Source: Furcasterigmium furcatum (Eukaryota; Ascomycota; Sordariomycetes; Glomerellales; Plectosphaerellaceae). Taken from it: 64,000 bases of DNA. Position 1 is the first letter of the stretch. Each line of letters opens with the position of its first letter. Position numbers and translations under genes: made by a program. The stretch covers positions 1,364,001 through 1,428,000 of the forward strand of contig BCIA01000007.1 of the NCBI GenBank assembly GCA_001599815.1, read 5' to 3'. The notes under the pieces are model-generated. The model did no database searches. It saw only the letters and a list, made by a program, of their open reading frames with translations, and was not told the origin of the DNA. Positions 1 through 10,895 of the stretch are shown here, in pieces.

Positions 1-603
1 CTCACTGGACCACGTAACTGAAAGACTCAGATGGCCGTCGGAATCATCCAAAGGCGCAATCGTCAGGGCCTTGCCATTACCCACGGGGCTGCGCATCAGA
101 CAGCAACCGACCGGAGTCCAGAGTCCCGCACTCCGAAGTAATGTCCATCCTCTCGGATCAGGGATGGCGCCGAGGTCGAGCAGATAGCAGACCAGGTCTT
201 CGAGATCGACTTCGCACTGCGGCTGGCGGAGCTGGTCGGAGTACTCGATGCGCTGTGTTCGCACGCCGACGGCGGTTGTCCGCCAGTTGAAGACGGTCCA
301 CGAGCCGCCGGGAACGGCGCTCGGGTGTGGCGACAGCGACCAGTACGCGGAGCGAGAGGTCGAGGGGTGAGAGCGGTGATGCGGAGTGACGGCGTACCGA
401 GGAAGGTCAACTTCGATGGTCCGGTTCACGATGTCCGACCGAGTGAGGGCCGTGAGACGGGCAGAGCGGAGGATACGGCGGATGCGGGAGAGAGCAGCCA
501 CAGTGACCACCGTGTTATAGAGGATTGGGAGAACGCCGAGGACGGCGAGGGGTACACCGATGTAGGTGATGATGTCGGAGGCGGAGTTGTGGTCGTCGGC
601 CAT
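1..603 (-). CDS. membrane-anchored hypothetical protein, 3' end cut by window edge
   Basis: The frame opens at the ATG at 603 and runs without a stop through base 1, giving about 200 residues of the amino-terminal part of a longer protein. The start is MADDHNSASDIITYIG, followed by one clear hydrophobic segment at about residues 13-37 (IGVPLAVLGVLPILYNTVVTVAAL) and then a basic stretch (SRIRRILRSARL), so a single N-terminal membrane anchor with the rest on the cytosolic side is likely. The remainder is soluble-looking, with a GGSWTVFNWRTTAVGVRTQR stretch. I do not recognise a named family; it resembles the uncharacterised anchored proteins common in ascomycete genomes. Other frames here contain stops or low-complexity Ser/Thr/Arg only. 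The stop codon lies outside the window. Confidence 0.6.
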   Translation of the reverse strand, partial: MADDHNSASDIITYIGVPLAVLGVLPILYNTVVTVAALSRIRRILRSARLTALTRSDIVNRTIEVDLPRYAVTPHHRSHPSTSRSAYWSLSPHPSAVPGGSWTVFNWRTTAVGVRTQRIEYSDQLRQPQCEVDLEDLVCYLLDLGAIPDPRGWTLLRSAGLWTPVGCCLMRSPVGNGKALTIAPLDDSDGHLSLSVTWSSE

Positions 604-1558
604 CTTGATGTCGACAAGTGAAGATGAACGGGGAGCTCGGTGGTTGTTGTCCGATCTGGGTGCCGATCTTCTGAGCCTCTACCAAGAGGTCTTTGCACTC
701 AAGCCAACCACAATCCAGTCGATGGGGTTCCTTTTCAGACAGACTTCATGTTGCTGTCGACATCCCTCGGTCATCAAGAAGTAAGGTAGCGGAGATGGAA
801 ATGTGAGGTTCTCGCGACCCCTGAACTAATCCGAGGGTACGCCTCAGCCGCACCCATGGCGCGCCGGGCTAACCCAATAGAGACCAGCCACAGGCTTGAT
901 TTTCTCTCATGATTGACGATCGTTCTTCAGTCATCGGTCTTCCTTCCCCGGACCTCGAAGAGGAGGTGAGGTTTTTCATTCTGGAATGGGGGAAGAGTCC
1001 TTTACCCGAATAGGAAGAGCCCAGCGGAGTATCGCCACAGTTGTGGTGTGGTGGTGGTCTTGGGCCGGGGATTGCGGGTGTGCACGCTGCATCATCCTGC
1101 CACTGGGAAGAGAAAGGACAAGATCGATAATCAACGCGACAACAATCAAGGCAAGCCGCAAGACAATCAAATTACTCTCATCCGAATCTCACCAAATGAG
1201 TCACCGGTGAGTTTGAAGATCCCCTGCTCAAGTCTCGTGGACTCGTGGTTTACTCAGCGAGGATGACGGCGTGCGAAACTCCAGCCAAAAACTGAGCATT
1301 CATTCACGCTGAAGATCTCCATCCCCAGATGCTGTCAGACTGTCAGATACGGAGTTGTCGGCCGGGCTTAGCTTAACAGCGAATGGCGCTTGCCACCCTC
1401 AGTCCGACTTCAGTATGTAGCGGTTTGTATGTATGGCAGGAGACTCAGAAATCATTCCATGTAACTATTTAAAGAGACTGGAAGCCATCCTCTCGTCTCA
1501 CTTGAAGCGCAACGAACATCCCAATACAAGCATTCAATCACTCACCAATACCATTACG
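604..1558. promoter_or_regulatory. divergent intergenic region
   Basis: This stretch separates two divergently read genes and should hold both promoters. A TATA-like box for the rightward gene lies at 1466-1473. I see no convincing coding frame; the short open frames are Ser/Arg/Thr-rich and have no family resemblance. Confidence 0.5.
1466..1473 (+). promoter_or_regulatory. TATA-like box (TATTTAAA)
   Basis: TATTTAAA lies 86 bases before the ATG at 1559. An in-frame ATG at 1433 lies upstream of this box, so it is unlikely to be in the transcript. This decides the start of the next gene in favour of 1559. Confidence 0.45.
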
Positions 1559-2398
1559 ATGGCTCCAGTCACTTTCTACCTCGTTTCTCTCAACTCTGAG
1601 GCCGCCACCGATGGCTTCATCTCAGTCCTGAAGGGACTCCCGCCCACCGAGAGACCCCTATGGGTCGCCGCCTGTCAACACTGGATCCACGAGCCGCACT
1701 TCTCGGTAGAAGCCCTGGCGGGATCGGGCGACACCCTGAAAGACTGGAACTATCTTATTGTCTTCGAGGGAAGTCCTGGGCTTCCTGCCGCCGTCGACCC
1801 GCACGTGTCATCGACGTGGTCCATCACCGCCGAGGTTCAAGATGACATGATCAGCACTCTTTCTGAGCGTAAGGCCGCCATGGCATCCGGAACCCCTCCG
1901 GGTTTGCCAGACGGCTGGTCCGCCAGCAACCACGATGGCATCGACTCTGCCGCGACCGTCGACGGTGTTGAGATATCTCTCCATACGACATCCCGCCCCT
2001 TCAAGGGCGACGATGCCAGCGCCCAGCCTCTGAAGACCATCATCAGGGACCTGGGCATCACTCGCCCCGGCCCTGTGGTAATGCTCAACCTGTTGGCGTA
2101 CTTGCCTGACCAGCGACCGCAGTACTTTAAGTACATGGCGGCGTTCCAGGAGACTATAGGACCCAAGCACGGAGGGCAGCCGCTACTCCTGGGACTGGGC
2201 GTCTCGGATTGGAGCTCACGGGAGGCAGAGAACGACGGGGGTGGCTGGGAGGACATGGCACTGATCTGGTACCCCTCGGTCTGGCATTTTGGTATGCTGC
2301 TCGATGATCCGGTCTATGCCGACCTGGATCGGCGGTACAAGGGAGGGGTTCTGAAGGACAACCCGATCATCTGCTGCAGCGAGATTGACCTCTATTAG
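1559..2398 (+). CDS. DUF1330/EthD-like dimeric alpha-beta barrel protein
   Basis: The protein has 279 residues in one exon. The start at MAPVTFYLVSLN was chosen because the upstream in-frame ATG at 1433 precedes the TATA-like box and would add an atypical 42-residue tail. The C-terminal half has the DUF1330 pattern: GPVVMLNLLAY, then a tyrosine-rich helix (YFKYMAAFQETIGPKHGG), then WEDMALIWYPSVWHFGMLL followed by DPVYADLDRRYKGGVLKDN. The N-terminal half may be a second, diverged copy of the same ferredoxin-like fold (FYLVSLNSEAATDGFISVL). Such proteins are usually small dimeric barrels, some of them ligand binding or oxidative; the substrate here is unknown. There is no signal peptide, so it is probably cytosolic. 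Confidence 0.75.
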   Translation: MAPVTFYLVSLNSEAATDGFISVLKGLPPTERPLWVAACQHWIHEPHFSVEALAGSGDTLKDWNYLIVFEGSPGLPAAVDPHVSSTWSITAEVQDDMISTLSERKAAMASGTPPGLPDGWSASNHDGIDSAATVDGVEISLHTTSRPFKGDDASAQPLKTIIRDLGITRPGPVVMLNLLAYLPDQRPQYFKYMAAFQETIGPKHGGQPLLLGLGVSDWSSREAENDGGGWEDMALIWYPSVWHFGMLLDDPVYADLDRRYKGGVLKDNPIICCSEIDLY

Positions 2399-2974
2399 GA
2401 AGCGAGGCGAGCACTGCGGGATGGGTATGGGAGTGTCCATAGGTAGTTGAATCACTAGGAGGCTTGGTATCTTAACAGTCCATAACAGAGCCAAGTCTAA
2501 GGGGTCTCGCCCAGACTTTCCAACTCCGACCGTTTTCTGACCCTCATGTATGCCTTGTGTGCCAAACCATGCCGGCCTGGGGGCCAAGGCGGCTGCCGCT
2601 CCCCTGAGCGGCATGTGCAGCGGAACTGATTCCATGTCTCTGACAGCGTGCCGCCGAGCCAAGCTCACGAAAGTCTCAGGAGAGGGAGCCTCAATCCGCG
2701 GATAGCCCGTCAACCAGTGTAGACAGCCTGGGTTTCTGCAACCTCCCTTCTGCCAAGTGTGGTTAAATGCTGACAATGACGCATTCGACTCCATACATCT
2801 CACACGATATCAGCAAGAGGGCTGCCGTCGACTTCGGAGGGGGTGCATACACCTGCGAATACAGGTGTAAGCAGACCGCGCCTTGATATAAATATTAGAA
2901 CTGCCCTGCATTCCCTGACTCTGCTGAGGTGACCGTCCTTGTGATCCATTATGTTGTACATATCTGGCGGTCAA
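2399..2974. promoter_or_regulatory. intergenic, promoter of hydrolase gene
   Basis: A good TATA box, TATAAATA, lies at 2887-2894, about 60-90 bases before the candidate start codons of the next gene. The rest shows nothing recognisable; a 195-codon leftward open frame here has no protein-like character. Confidence 0.5.
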
Positions 2975-4078
2975 ATGGCTTCTGCACTGAAGACATGCGT
3001 GACGGTTCTCGCCCTGGCGGCCTCCGTTGCCGCCATAACCACCAAGCAGTTCACTGCAACCGACGGCACGACGTACACGTATGATTATGAGCCCTCGAAA
3101 AACAGCTTCCCTACAGTCCTGTTCATCCATGGATTTCCGTCAACACGCAGTGACTGGGACCACCAGACACATGCACTCTCAGAGGCAGGCTTCGGCATCA
3201 TCGCTCCCGACACCCTGGGGTCTGGTGAGAGCGACAAGCCGGCCGAATTGGCCGCGTACCGGTCAAAGAGACAGGCGAACCACCTGGCCGAGCTCCTTGA
3301 TCATGAAGATCTTGACCAGGTCCTCGGTGTTGGGCACGACTGGGGCAGCGATCTCCTCTCAAGGACCTACGTCTGGCATCCGCATCGGTTCTACAAGCTG
3401 GCCTTCCTGTCCGTCGGATATGTGCCCCCCGGCATCCCCATCGACCTTGACGCCATTAATGCGGAGAGTCTTGAATCGTTGGGATACGCCCGGTATGGGT
3501 ACTGGTACTTCTTCTACTCGTTTGATGCGGGACAATTGATAAGCGAACATGTAAGTGCTCTGTCGTCTCGGGGATTTGCTCTGAGTCTCTGACCTCTGTA
3601 GCTCGAGTCCTTCTACCATTCCCTCTATGCCGCGAACAACACAGCTGTGGCCTGGGACTTCGCCCACATTGGCGCTCTTCGCCCGTGGCGTCTGGGCGAC
3701 ACCGTGACTTCGCTCTCGAAATGGGACACCCAGGAGCACAAGGACGCTTGGATGAGCTCTTTCAGCCAGCCGGATGCCCCTGAAGCGGCCCTATCCCCTT
3801 ACAAGCGCAGCCTTGCCGGAGGGGACGTCCTGGACGAGGCGGAATTGGGGCCTGACGATATCACCATTAAGGTCCCTGTATTAATCATCGGTTCCATCGA
3901 CGACATGCTCACGCCTGGAGAGAACATGGCAAGCTCGACGGAGCCATTCGCGCTCAATGTAATGGAGGAACACCAGCTTGGAGGAGGCCACTGGATCATG
4001 ATGGAGAATGCAGAGGAAGTGAGCTCGATCCTGATTGATTTCGCGAGGTTCAAGAGCAACGACGCGTGTCTTGGTTAA
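2975..4078 (+). CDS. secreted alpha/beta hydrolase, epoxide-hydrolase-like
   Basis: There are two exons (2975-3550 and 3602-4078) with a phase-0 intron (GTAAGT...CTGTAG), giving 350 residues. The first 20 residues (MASALKTCVTVLALAASVAA) form a signal peptide; an in-frame ATG at 2951 would add eight residues. The fold signatures are HGFP (about 52-55, oxyanion hole), GSGESDKP, and GVGHDWGSDLL, where Asp122 replaces the usual nucleophilic Ser, as in epoxide hydrolases and haloalkane dehalogenases. A cap with aromatic residues (YARYGYWYFFYS) follows, then the acid in IIGSIDDMLTP and the catalytic His in GGGHWIMMENAEEV. This order fits a soluble epoxide hydrolase fold sent to the secretory pathway. 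The natural substrate cannot be told from sequence. Confidence 0.85.
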
Positions 4079-4392
4079 GCTCTTGAGCATCTCTTACTTG
4101 ATACTGGGCAGACGGCGCAACTTCCCTCTTCCTGGCGGCGGAAAATGGGACTTCTCAATGACCCGCCAGCGGCTACTGGTCATCGTTCGGGATACCCCTT
4201 TTTTGCTCCACATCTCAGACTCTCATTCATCTCATTCATCATTATCATTCATCGCTTCCTTGTCCTCGCCCGTCCTGGAGATAGTCGTAATGGAACGAAC
4301 AATCGCATTGTGGCCGGTGACAAAGGACTGCCCGGCGCTGCGGTGGGCTACAACGTGGTACCACCTGCCGTGCCAGTCGGACATATAACACC
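4079..4392. other. convergent 3' intergenic region
   Basis: This lies between the stops of the hydrolase and the leftward ABM gene. It probably holds both 3' UTRs. I see no further gene. Confidence 0.4.
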
Positions 4393-4798
4393 CTAGCTGG
4401 ATCCCGTGAGGAGCGTGGGCTTGTACACGGCGAAAGGAGGGCCCACGCGATCCAGAATCTGGAACTCTCGCGGCTTGATGAACATCGGCTCCGTGACGGC
4501 GAAGTACTCCTTGTAATACTCCTTCTGAATTTGTGTCTCAAAGAGCCACTCCTTGGTCGCTTGCCTGAGATGAATGTTAGACTGAGGCACATGACGAGGA
4601 GTGGGAAAAGGCGCACCAGTTCTCAACCCATGAAATCTTGCCGGGGTCGTCGGGAGATCGGAAAATCTCGAAGGATAGGAGTTCCGGCTCGGCGACGCAG
4701 GCATCGAAGACGGGCTTCATAGCAGTGAAGAAGGCATCGACATTCGAAGGGTCGATATAAATCGAAACCTGGAGACAGATACCGTGGGAGGTAGACAT
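4393..4798 (-). CDS. antibiotic-biosynthesis-monooxygenase (ABM) domain protein
   Basis: Exons are 4798-4617 and 4564-4393. The intron 4616-4565 has a weak donor (GTGCGC) and a good acceptor (CATCTCAG), and the Trp codon it splits restores the frame, giving 117 residues. The sequence is a single ferredoxin-like ABM unit: LQVSIYIDPSNVDAFFTAM, FDACVAEPELLSFEIFRSPD, and then ISWVENWQATKEWLFE, the last part containing the hallmark W-x-x-x-x-x-x-W stretch. A longer than usual tail follows (KPREFQILDRVGPPFAVYK). Small ABM proteins are dimeric and include cofactor-free monooxygenases and regulators; the role here is unknown. No signal peptide is seen. Confidence 0.8.
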
Positions 4799-5514
4799 GT
4801 TGATTCACTTCTTGCCAAAGAAATGCTGAAGAAGGGTGAGAAAGATGGGGGCTGCTATGAGCATGAACGGGCATGCGACGGGGTACTTTTATCCATCTTT
4901 CATGCCGTGTATTTGTCACCCTCAGCCCGTCCATGATGTCGGGCGGCACTTACCAATGTAGTACTACCAGTATTTCCCATGCCGGAATTACTAATGTGAG
5001 ATAGACAGAAGCTCCGAGTATTGCGATCCACTATTTCAGCCCAATGCAAAATACGAGTATTAGTACGCAAGAAGAAGGTTAAGGACAGTGCCAGTCCAGT
5101 TGAGCCGAATGCTAATTCCGGTGGTGTCTCGAACGAACCCGCGTATGTCGTGGAGGTGTGCCCCGCGCCTCTGACGTAGTATCCGAAGAACTTGGAAGAA
5201 TCTCCCGAAGAAAGAAATAGCCGAAGCGATAAGGTTAGGCACAGCGAGTCGGGCCCTCTTCTACATTTGATCGAGACCTCTGAGGAAATCCTCGGGCCGC
5301 GCCCGCCTCGCAAGTGTGCAGATGGAAGAGGCTTGCTTGCGCTTGGGCCAGGTCGAGATGTGAGGAGATTGGAGATGCCTAAAATGAGCACGTGATCTGG
5401 CGTACCGGGGGCGTCGAAAGGCGCTGATGACTTCACGAAAGACGCGTGACCCAGCTGCTCCATGTTCTCACTCACCCAACGCTCATCTCATTCACGCCAA
5501 TCGACATCAACATC
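4799..5514. promoter_or_regulatory. divergent promoter region (ABM gene / glycosylase gene)
   Basis: The 716 bases separate divergent start codons. A 191-codon leftward open frame (5475-4900) crosses it, but it is Ser/Gly/Leu-rich with no recognisable motif and overlaps the promoter position, so I treat it as chance. Confidence 0.4.
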
Positions 5515-6820
5515 ATGCCCGAAATTGCCGAAGGTAAGCCTTCAGAAGCCAATTGACAGATGACAAGACTAAGACACCTTCAGTCGCCCGCTGCGTGCAT
5601 TTCCTGCGACTTCACCTTCAGGGGAAGAAGATCGCCAAGGTGGTGGCCCCCGATGACAACAAGGTCTTCGGAGCAGTAGGCTGCACCGGCCCGGCCTTTG
5701 AAAAGGCCCTCAAGGGTCGTACCGTGGTCTCAGTAGGCAGCCAGGGTAAATATTTCTGGTAAGTCCAAGACCACCTCTCCCGAGACATTGCTGACTCGTC
5801 CCAGGATCACATTTGACAAGCCACCGCATCCCGTGATGCATCTGGGAATGACAGGTGAGATCCTTGCCCTTGATTTTGATCCATAGGCTCACACAATCCT
5901 CAGGCTGGGTCCATATCAGAGGGGACAAGACAGCGTACACCAACTACTACAAGAAGATGAAAGCCGACGAGGCCGACATGTGGCCGCCCAAGTACTGGAA
6001 GTTCCAGCTCGAAACCGAAGGCACCCCAAAGGTCGAAGTGGCATTCACGGACCCCCGCCGCTTCGGCCGCGTCCGGCTCGTCGACTGCCCGGGCGAGGAC
6101 ATCAGGAAGCACACGCCCCTCAAGGAGAACGGGCCCGACCCCGTCAACGATCTCGACGTCTTCACCGAGGCCTACCTCAGCAGCAAGATGAAGGCGCGGC
6201 ACGTTCCCATCAAGGCCCTCCTGCTCGACCAGGGCCACATCAGCGGCATCGGTAACTGGGTCGCCGACGAGGTGCTGTACCAGTCCAAGGCGCACCCGGA
6301 GCAGTACTGCGACGACTTCCACGACGACGAGATCAAGCGCATCTACGAGGCCATCCGCTACGTGTGCCAGACCGCCGTCGACAAGCTGGGAGACTCGGAC
6401 GAGTTCCCCGCGGACTGGCTGTTCAATCACCGCTGGGGCAAGGGTGACTCGAAGAAGGGCGGTGCTGCGCTACCCAACGGCGAGAAGCTGGCGTTCATCA
6501 CTGTCGGTGGCAGGACGAGCTGCTACGCTCCCGAGAGGCAGAAGAAGACCGGCCGGGTGGTGCCGTCGGCCAAGGAGGAGCCGATCGATGTGAAGAAGGA
6601 GAAGGGCTCGACGCCGGCGAAGGGCAAATCCAAGGGCCGGAAGGCGAAGGACGCAGGGCTCGACGAGGAGCCACCTGCCAAGAAGAAGCGGGCGGCGAAG
6701 GATGTCGATGGGACGAAGCCCAAGGCCGCGCCAAAGGTCAAGAAGGAGGAGGAGGCGGAAACCGCGGAGCCGGTGGAGAATGGCGCAGGGCGACGGCGGT
6801 CGACAAGGCTCAAGAAGTAG
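5515..6820 (+). CDS. formamidopyrimidine-DNA glycosylase (Fpg/Nei family)
   Basis: Four exons (5515-5533, 5584-5758, 5805-5854, 5904-6820) give 386 residues. The 19-base first exon encodes MPEIAE, which carries the catalytic N-terminal Pro and the following Glu of the Fpg family. Further signatures are VGSQGKYFW, PHPVMHLGMTGW, the DPRRFGRV stretch, and a helix-two-turn-helix region (IKALLLDQGHISGIGNWVADE). In place of the bacterial Cys4 zinc finger there is GGRTSCYAPERQKKTG, as in plant and fungal zincless enzymes. The last 120 residues are Lys-rich (PAKKKRAAKD) and would act as nuclear localisation and DNA-binding tail. The enzyme removes oxidised purines and cleaves the strand by beta/delta elimination in base excision repair. 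Its 3' end lies 54 bases from the stop of the convergent cupin gene. Confidence 0.93.
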
Positions 6821-6874
6821 GTGTCCCCATTCATATTCGGTAGCATTGATCCCACTATACACTTTGATTTTCGT

Positions 6875-7407
6875 TCATGGCTCCGACTCGACCTCGGGAG
6901 GGAACGTCCCAAACATGGCCATCAAGTGCTCCGTCTCGGCAGGGGTCAGCTTCTTCTTATCCTTCACAACCTGTCCCAGCATCCTGAAATCTGCCGGTCC
7001 GTCAGCCATGCCACGTCACCGCCGAGGGATGAGCACTCACAATCAATGTAGTATCCCGGGGTGCTCGTCATGAAGAACTCGGCCGGCTCCGTCTCGGACG
7101 CGTTCGCGAATGTATGCACAGCGCGGGGCGGGACGACCATCAACTCGCCGGCCTTGAGGTCCGTGTTCCCGTCGGGAGTGATGAAGCGCACCGTCCCGCG
7201 GGTAATGAAGAAACACTCGTCGTGGAAGCGGTGCCAGTGCATGGGCGGGCCCGAGACACCGGGCGGGATCTCGAGCGTGGCGCACCCGATGCGGTTGTCC
7301 GTGTTGCTGCCGTCCTCAAAGACGTAGCCCGTCATGGGGCCGATGGGGATGACCTCGGCGGTCTCCTTCTTGTAGGCGTGGACTGGGACGGGGCCGCGGA
7401 GGGGCAT
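6875..7407 (-). CDS. single-domain cupin protein
   Basis: Exons 7407-7041 and 6990-6875 give 160 residues; the intron (GTGAGT...CGGCAG) is phase 1 and removes a stop. The cupin core is clear. Motif 1 is in PPMHWHRFHDECFFITRGTV, with the HxH and Glu metal ligands. Motif 2 is in AGELMVVPPRAVHTFAN, with the last His ligand. The C-terminal helix (TPAETEHLMAMFGTFPPEV) is typical of small fungal cupins. The metal site looks intact, so a mononuclear dioxygenase, isomerase or binding function is possible, but the substrate is not evident. No signal peptide is seen, which argues for a cytosolic protein. Confidence 0.85.
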
Positions 7408-8103
7408 TGTGGCGGTTTATGGGAGGTATGTATAAGTCAGGGGCCGGGAAGATGAGTTGGGCCGATGGAACTTCTGAGATGCTTGGCTGGATTGGGGATG
7501 GGTGGTTTATCATCTCGGGGATTGGTGCTGGGGCCTTCTGCCGGCGGACATTGAAACGCGGCGTCCGATGGGGATGGATGGACGGCCACCACATCCGCTG
7601 TTCGGTCCCGACACTGGACGATGTCACGGACCACCACCGGAGGTGCCCTAGAGCGGCATTGCAATTCGTCAACACGATGCAGAGATGGAGCTGAGAGCGT
7701 GGCTGAGAGGTAAATTCTGGCAACCCCAAGCCCTTGTCATCCAACCACCCAGACATGATAGTATGCGTCCCTCAAAGAACGCCTGATAGTAAATACAGGT
7801 ACCCTAAAAGTTACCCTTCTCCTCCGATCCAAGATGCCCCGGCGCTATGCGTCCAGCGACGATGCGAGTCTAATAACCTGAGTTGCCCAAATCTAACATG
7901 GTCGTAAATCGTGGTAACAGATGCGAGAGAGCGCCAATAAAGATCGAGCTTGCTGTAAATAGAAAACGGTATGGGGTATCCGAGAAGCCTGAAAGCGAGG
8001 AATGCGCTGGGGTATAAGAAAAACACGAGATGGTTTTAATAGAGTGGGAGAACGAAGAAATGGTTGCGACCGAGACGCCGAAGTCAAGGGGAAGGAGAAG
8101 CAG
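7408..8103. other. intergenic region
   Basis: This holds the promoter of the leftward cupin gene and the 3' side of the leftward vvd gene. I see no coding frame with family resemblance. Confidence 0.4.
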
Positions 8104-8901
8104 CTAACCCTCCATGGCGACTTGGAAACCGACGGAGTATCGGTAGTCCTGGCTGTCCCATCGGACGGGAATCATGGTGAGGAGATTGGTGAACGGGGTG
8201 CCGTCTTTGTGGAAGTTTGTGACCTCGAGGGCGATCTCATTGTTGTCCCGGACGGCGTGGCGCATCTTCTTGACGGTCTTGTCGTCGACGTACTTCCGGG
8301 TCGACCTGGGTCGGACCTTGCCGCCCGGGGCTTGGAGGAAGCGGCAGTTCTTGCCCATGATCTCGGCGTTGGAGTACCCGGTGAGCATCGTGAAGGCGTC
8401 CGAGGCATAGACGATGGGAGTATCGGGCAGGGTGAGGTCGCAGAGGAGGAGGGCGACGGAACAGTCGATGGCTCCCAGCTGAACCTTTGGGTTGGGGCGA
8501 GTTGCCACGCGGAGCTGGGATCTGTTAGTCTTGGAGGGTCATGAGTGGTGCAGGTAGTGTCAGTCAACTTACGAGAATGCTCATCATGTCAAAACCGGAA
8601 GGGCAGTAGAGTCCAGGGTAGATCATGGGGTCTTCATTCTGCGAAGGTTGTCGCCAAGAGATCATGCCGTCTTGACCCTCTTGAGATTCCTCCGGATATT
8701 GAAACTGTGGCGTGGTTAGCAATCCGTAGCACCCCTGTCTTCTGAATGCTTGGAGAGCCGACATACATCTAGGGCGCAAGACTCCCATGGATTCATCGCG
8801 GAGGATTGAGTTCTGCGAGTGCGAAAAGAAAGAACTGGTGTAATCGCGGGGATTGCAGGTCGAGGCACAGTAGGCAGTTGAGATTTGATATTGGCGGACA
8901 T
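8104..8901 (-). CDS. vvd: VIVID-type LOV blue-light photoreceptor
   Basis: Three exons (8901-8767, 8704-8573, 8514-8104), both introns phase 0, give 225 residues. The protein is a single PAS/LOV domain with an N-terminal cap. The cap includes LYCPSGFDMMSIL, matching the N-cap and hinge of Neurospora VVD. The flavin-binding motif GKNCRFLQ (143-150) contains the adduct-forming Cys146, and the core continues with TPIVYASDAFTMLTGYSNAE and FTNLLTMIPVRW...YRYSVGFQ. In Neurospora VVD dampens the White Collar complex to give photoadaptation and light-gated clock input; the same role is inferred. The acceptor at 8515 was chosen because it gives an alignment without gaps to the RPNPKVQLG region. A long upstream intergenic region precedes it. 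Confidence 0.93.
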
Positions 8902-10895
8902 GGTGGAGGACGTTGATGAGGCGGTAGCTCGGTCGAGTGTTGATATAGACAGAAGCGCCTATGACTGGGTGTAACCCGAAAGCGACATAGGGTACCGGGT
9001 TGTCTGTATGCCGAGCTGCAGGTTGTGGCCCGCGCTGGTTGTGTGTGACTGGGAGAGGTCGAGGTTGCAGCTGGGAGGCAGACAGGGGCTGAAGTCGATG
9101 TGCAGGGCTAAAAGTGATGTGTCGGGTCTGTGTGTGGTGCCAGCAGGGGCAGGCGTCGATGGCGACCTGCAGTCCAAGTTCTCTTTGTCTGTGGTGTTGT
9201 TGATGCGGTTCGGGTCGAGGCTCAGAGCGAGATAGAGTTGCGGGTGTTGCCTTAGTAGTGTTATTTGAACCTGGGGGATCACGACAAGATCAGTTGTCAA
9301 GAAGCGATGCGAGTGCTAATAAAAGAGAAAGTCGATGCAAAGGAGTCGGTTGCCTGACCGTGACGGTGAAGGACCGAAAAGGCTGGGCGCGAAGGGTTGG
9401 GGCGTGTCATGCTGCCGGCCCAGCAAAGTTGGCAGCTTATTGTTGGCCTGATCGCAGGGAGATGATGTAGCCGCGGTGATCGGAGGGGCCATCGCAGTGT
9501 GGATAAAAGGAGGCGACTTAGATCTGACGTGCCAACATGGAACGGTGCTAGGCCGAACCGCACTCCTCACTGATGAGTGGCCGGCCCCGAGCAGCGCAAC
9601 CAGCGAGACATGCCATGGTGATGATGACTCCCTGTCGTCGCATGTACAACAACGCACTCATGGCCGGGGTCCAACCGTTCCTGGATTGAGAAATCCAGAG
9701 CAACGTCGATCGTCAGCGGGAACGGGCGATGGAGAGGTCGAGAGCGGTGGTGGAATGACCGGGCAAGACCATCGATGGTCCCGGAGGCGGAGGGCAACTC
9801 CGCACAGACGACGCGGCCATGCGGTAGAGCTGCTGACCTCGCAGTAACAAAGACCATGCAGGGAGCATGGCAAAGTGTGGTAGGGGACTGCAAGACCGAC
9901 AAACGAGGGGGCGGTTGATGGTCAGGGGTCCAGCGGAGGGGACGCCGATCGATGTCGATGGGCAGAAAAAGGACTATGGCGCCGCGATCTTGACGAAGGG
10001 TCCCGCCATCGAGCAGATCGGGCGAGCGCCAACGCACCAACCACGACCCACCTCCGGGCCCTCTCAGCGGCAGGGTGGAGCCGTTGGAAACCCGATTAGT
10101 GACGGCCAGAAACTCGATTTGATGACGGAAACTCGATGCCTCCAGACCGGCCTCCTCCTGGCCCATCGAAGAATCGCATTCGGTCCAGCCCCTTCTAGCT
10201 TCTGTAACACACGATAGATGGAGATGGGCTCATGCCCGCATCATCGGACACAACCCAGGTGGAGGCTCAGCGCCTCTCGACGCCCCTCAACTCCTGTTGC
10301 TGTGATCGCCAGGGCATAATCAGTTTATTCGTGACGGAGATCGAGAAAGACTCGTGGTCTTGCCGGGTGCCTGTCGCACGGACACTCAAAGCCACGGGGC
10401 CAGGGCCGGGGCGGCCAGCAAGGGCGTCCGGATGTAGCCGTGTTGGCATGTTTGGGTTTCTGATCAAGATCGGGACATCTGACGGGAGGAAAGTGATAGG
10501 AGTTCCATTGATGAATGCAGTGACGGAGCCCGATGGCAGCTCGCACAGCCACAGCAGAGGTGCCAGCCACACTTCTAACCCCACCTCACCACCACTCAAG
10601 GAACTGAAGGCTCCACTGCATTTTCCACTCAACGCGATGCGACGCGTCTTCCTCCAAACTTGAACTGCCATCCCCAAGCCGAACACAACGTAAATATTCC
10701 CCAGTTGCATTGCATCTGAAACCGATCGACACACGTGAACTACACCTTTGACATCAATCGCCTTTCTCTACCAGTCAAATCGAACTATCCACCCCCGATT
10801 GCCAACATCCTGACCTGGTTTCCGCCATCACCAGTTCCAGCCCTGCGCACCCCCAATAACCAGAATCTCCATCAGGCACATCCTCCACTGCCCCG
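8902..10895. promoter_or_regulatory. 2-kb divergent upstream region of vvd and nse2
   Basis: There are almost 2 kb without a supportable gene. A 199-codon leftward frame (10166-9567) and a 155-codon one (10734-10267) are Arg/Pro/Ser-rich and match nothing I know. GATC-rich spots occur, for example GATCGA at 9947-9952, which resembles the White Collar light-response element, but the match is too short to be significant alone. The region probably holds the light-regulated vvd promoter. Confidence 0.4.

Noticed and set aside
1433..1558. Upstream in-frame ATG that would extend the DUF1330-like protein by 42 residues
   Set aside because: It lies before the TATA-like box, so it should not be transcribed, and the extension is not typical of the family.
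4900..5475. 191-codon leftward frame between the ABM and glycosylase genes
   Set aside because: It covers the divergent promoter, has no domain, and its composition is chance-like.
9567..10166. 199-codon leftward frame upstream of vvd
   Set aside because: It has an ATG but the composition is Arg/Pro/His/Ser-rich, with no motif and no splice pattern, in a promoter-rich region.
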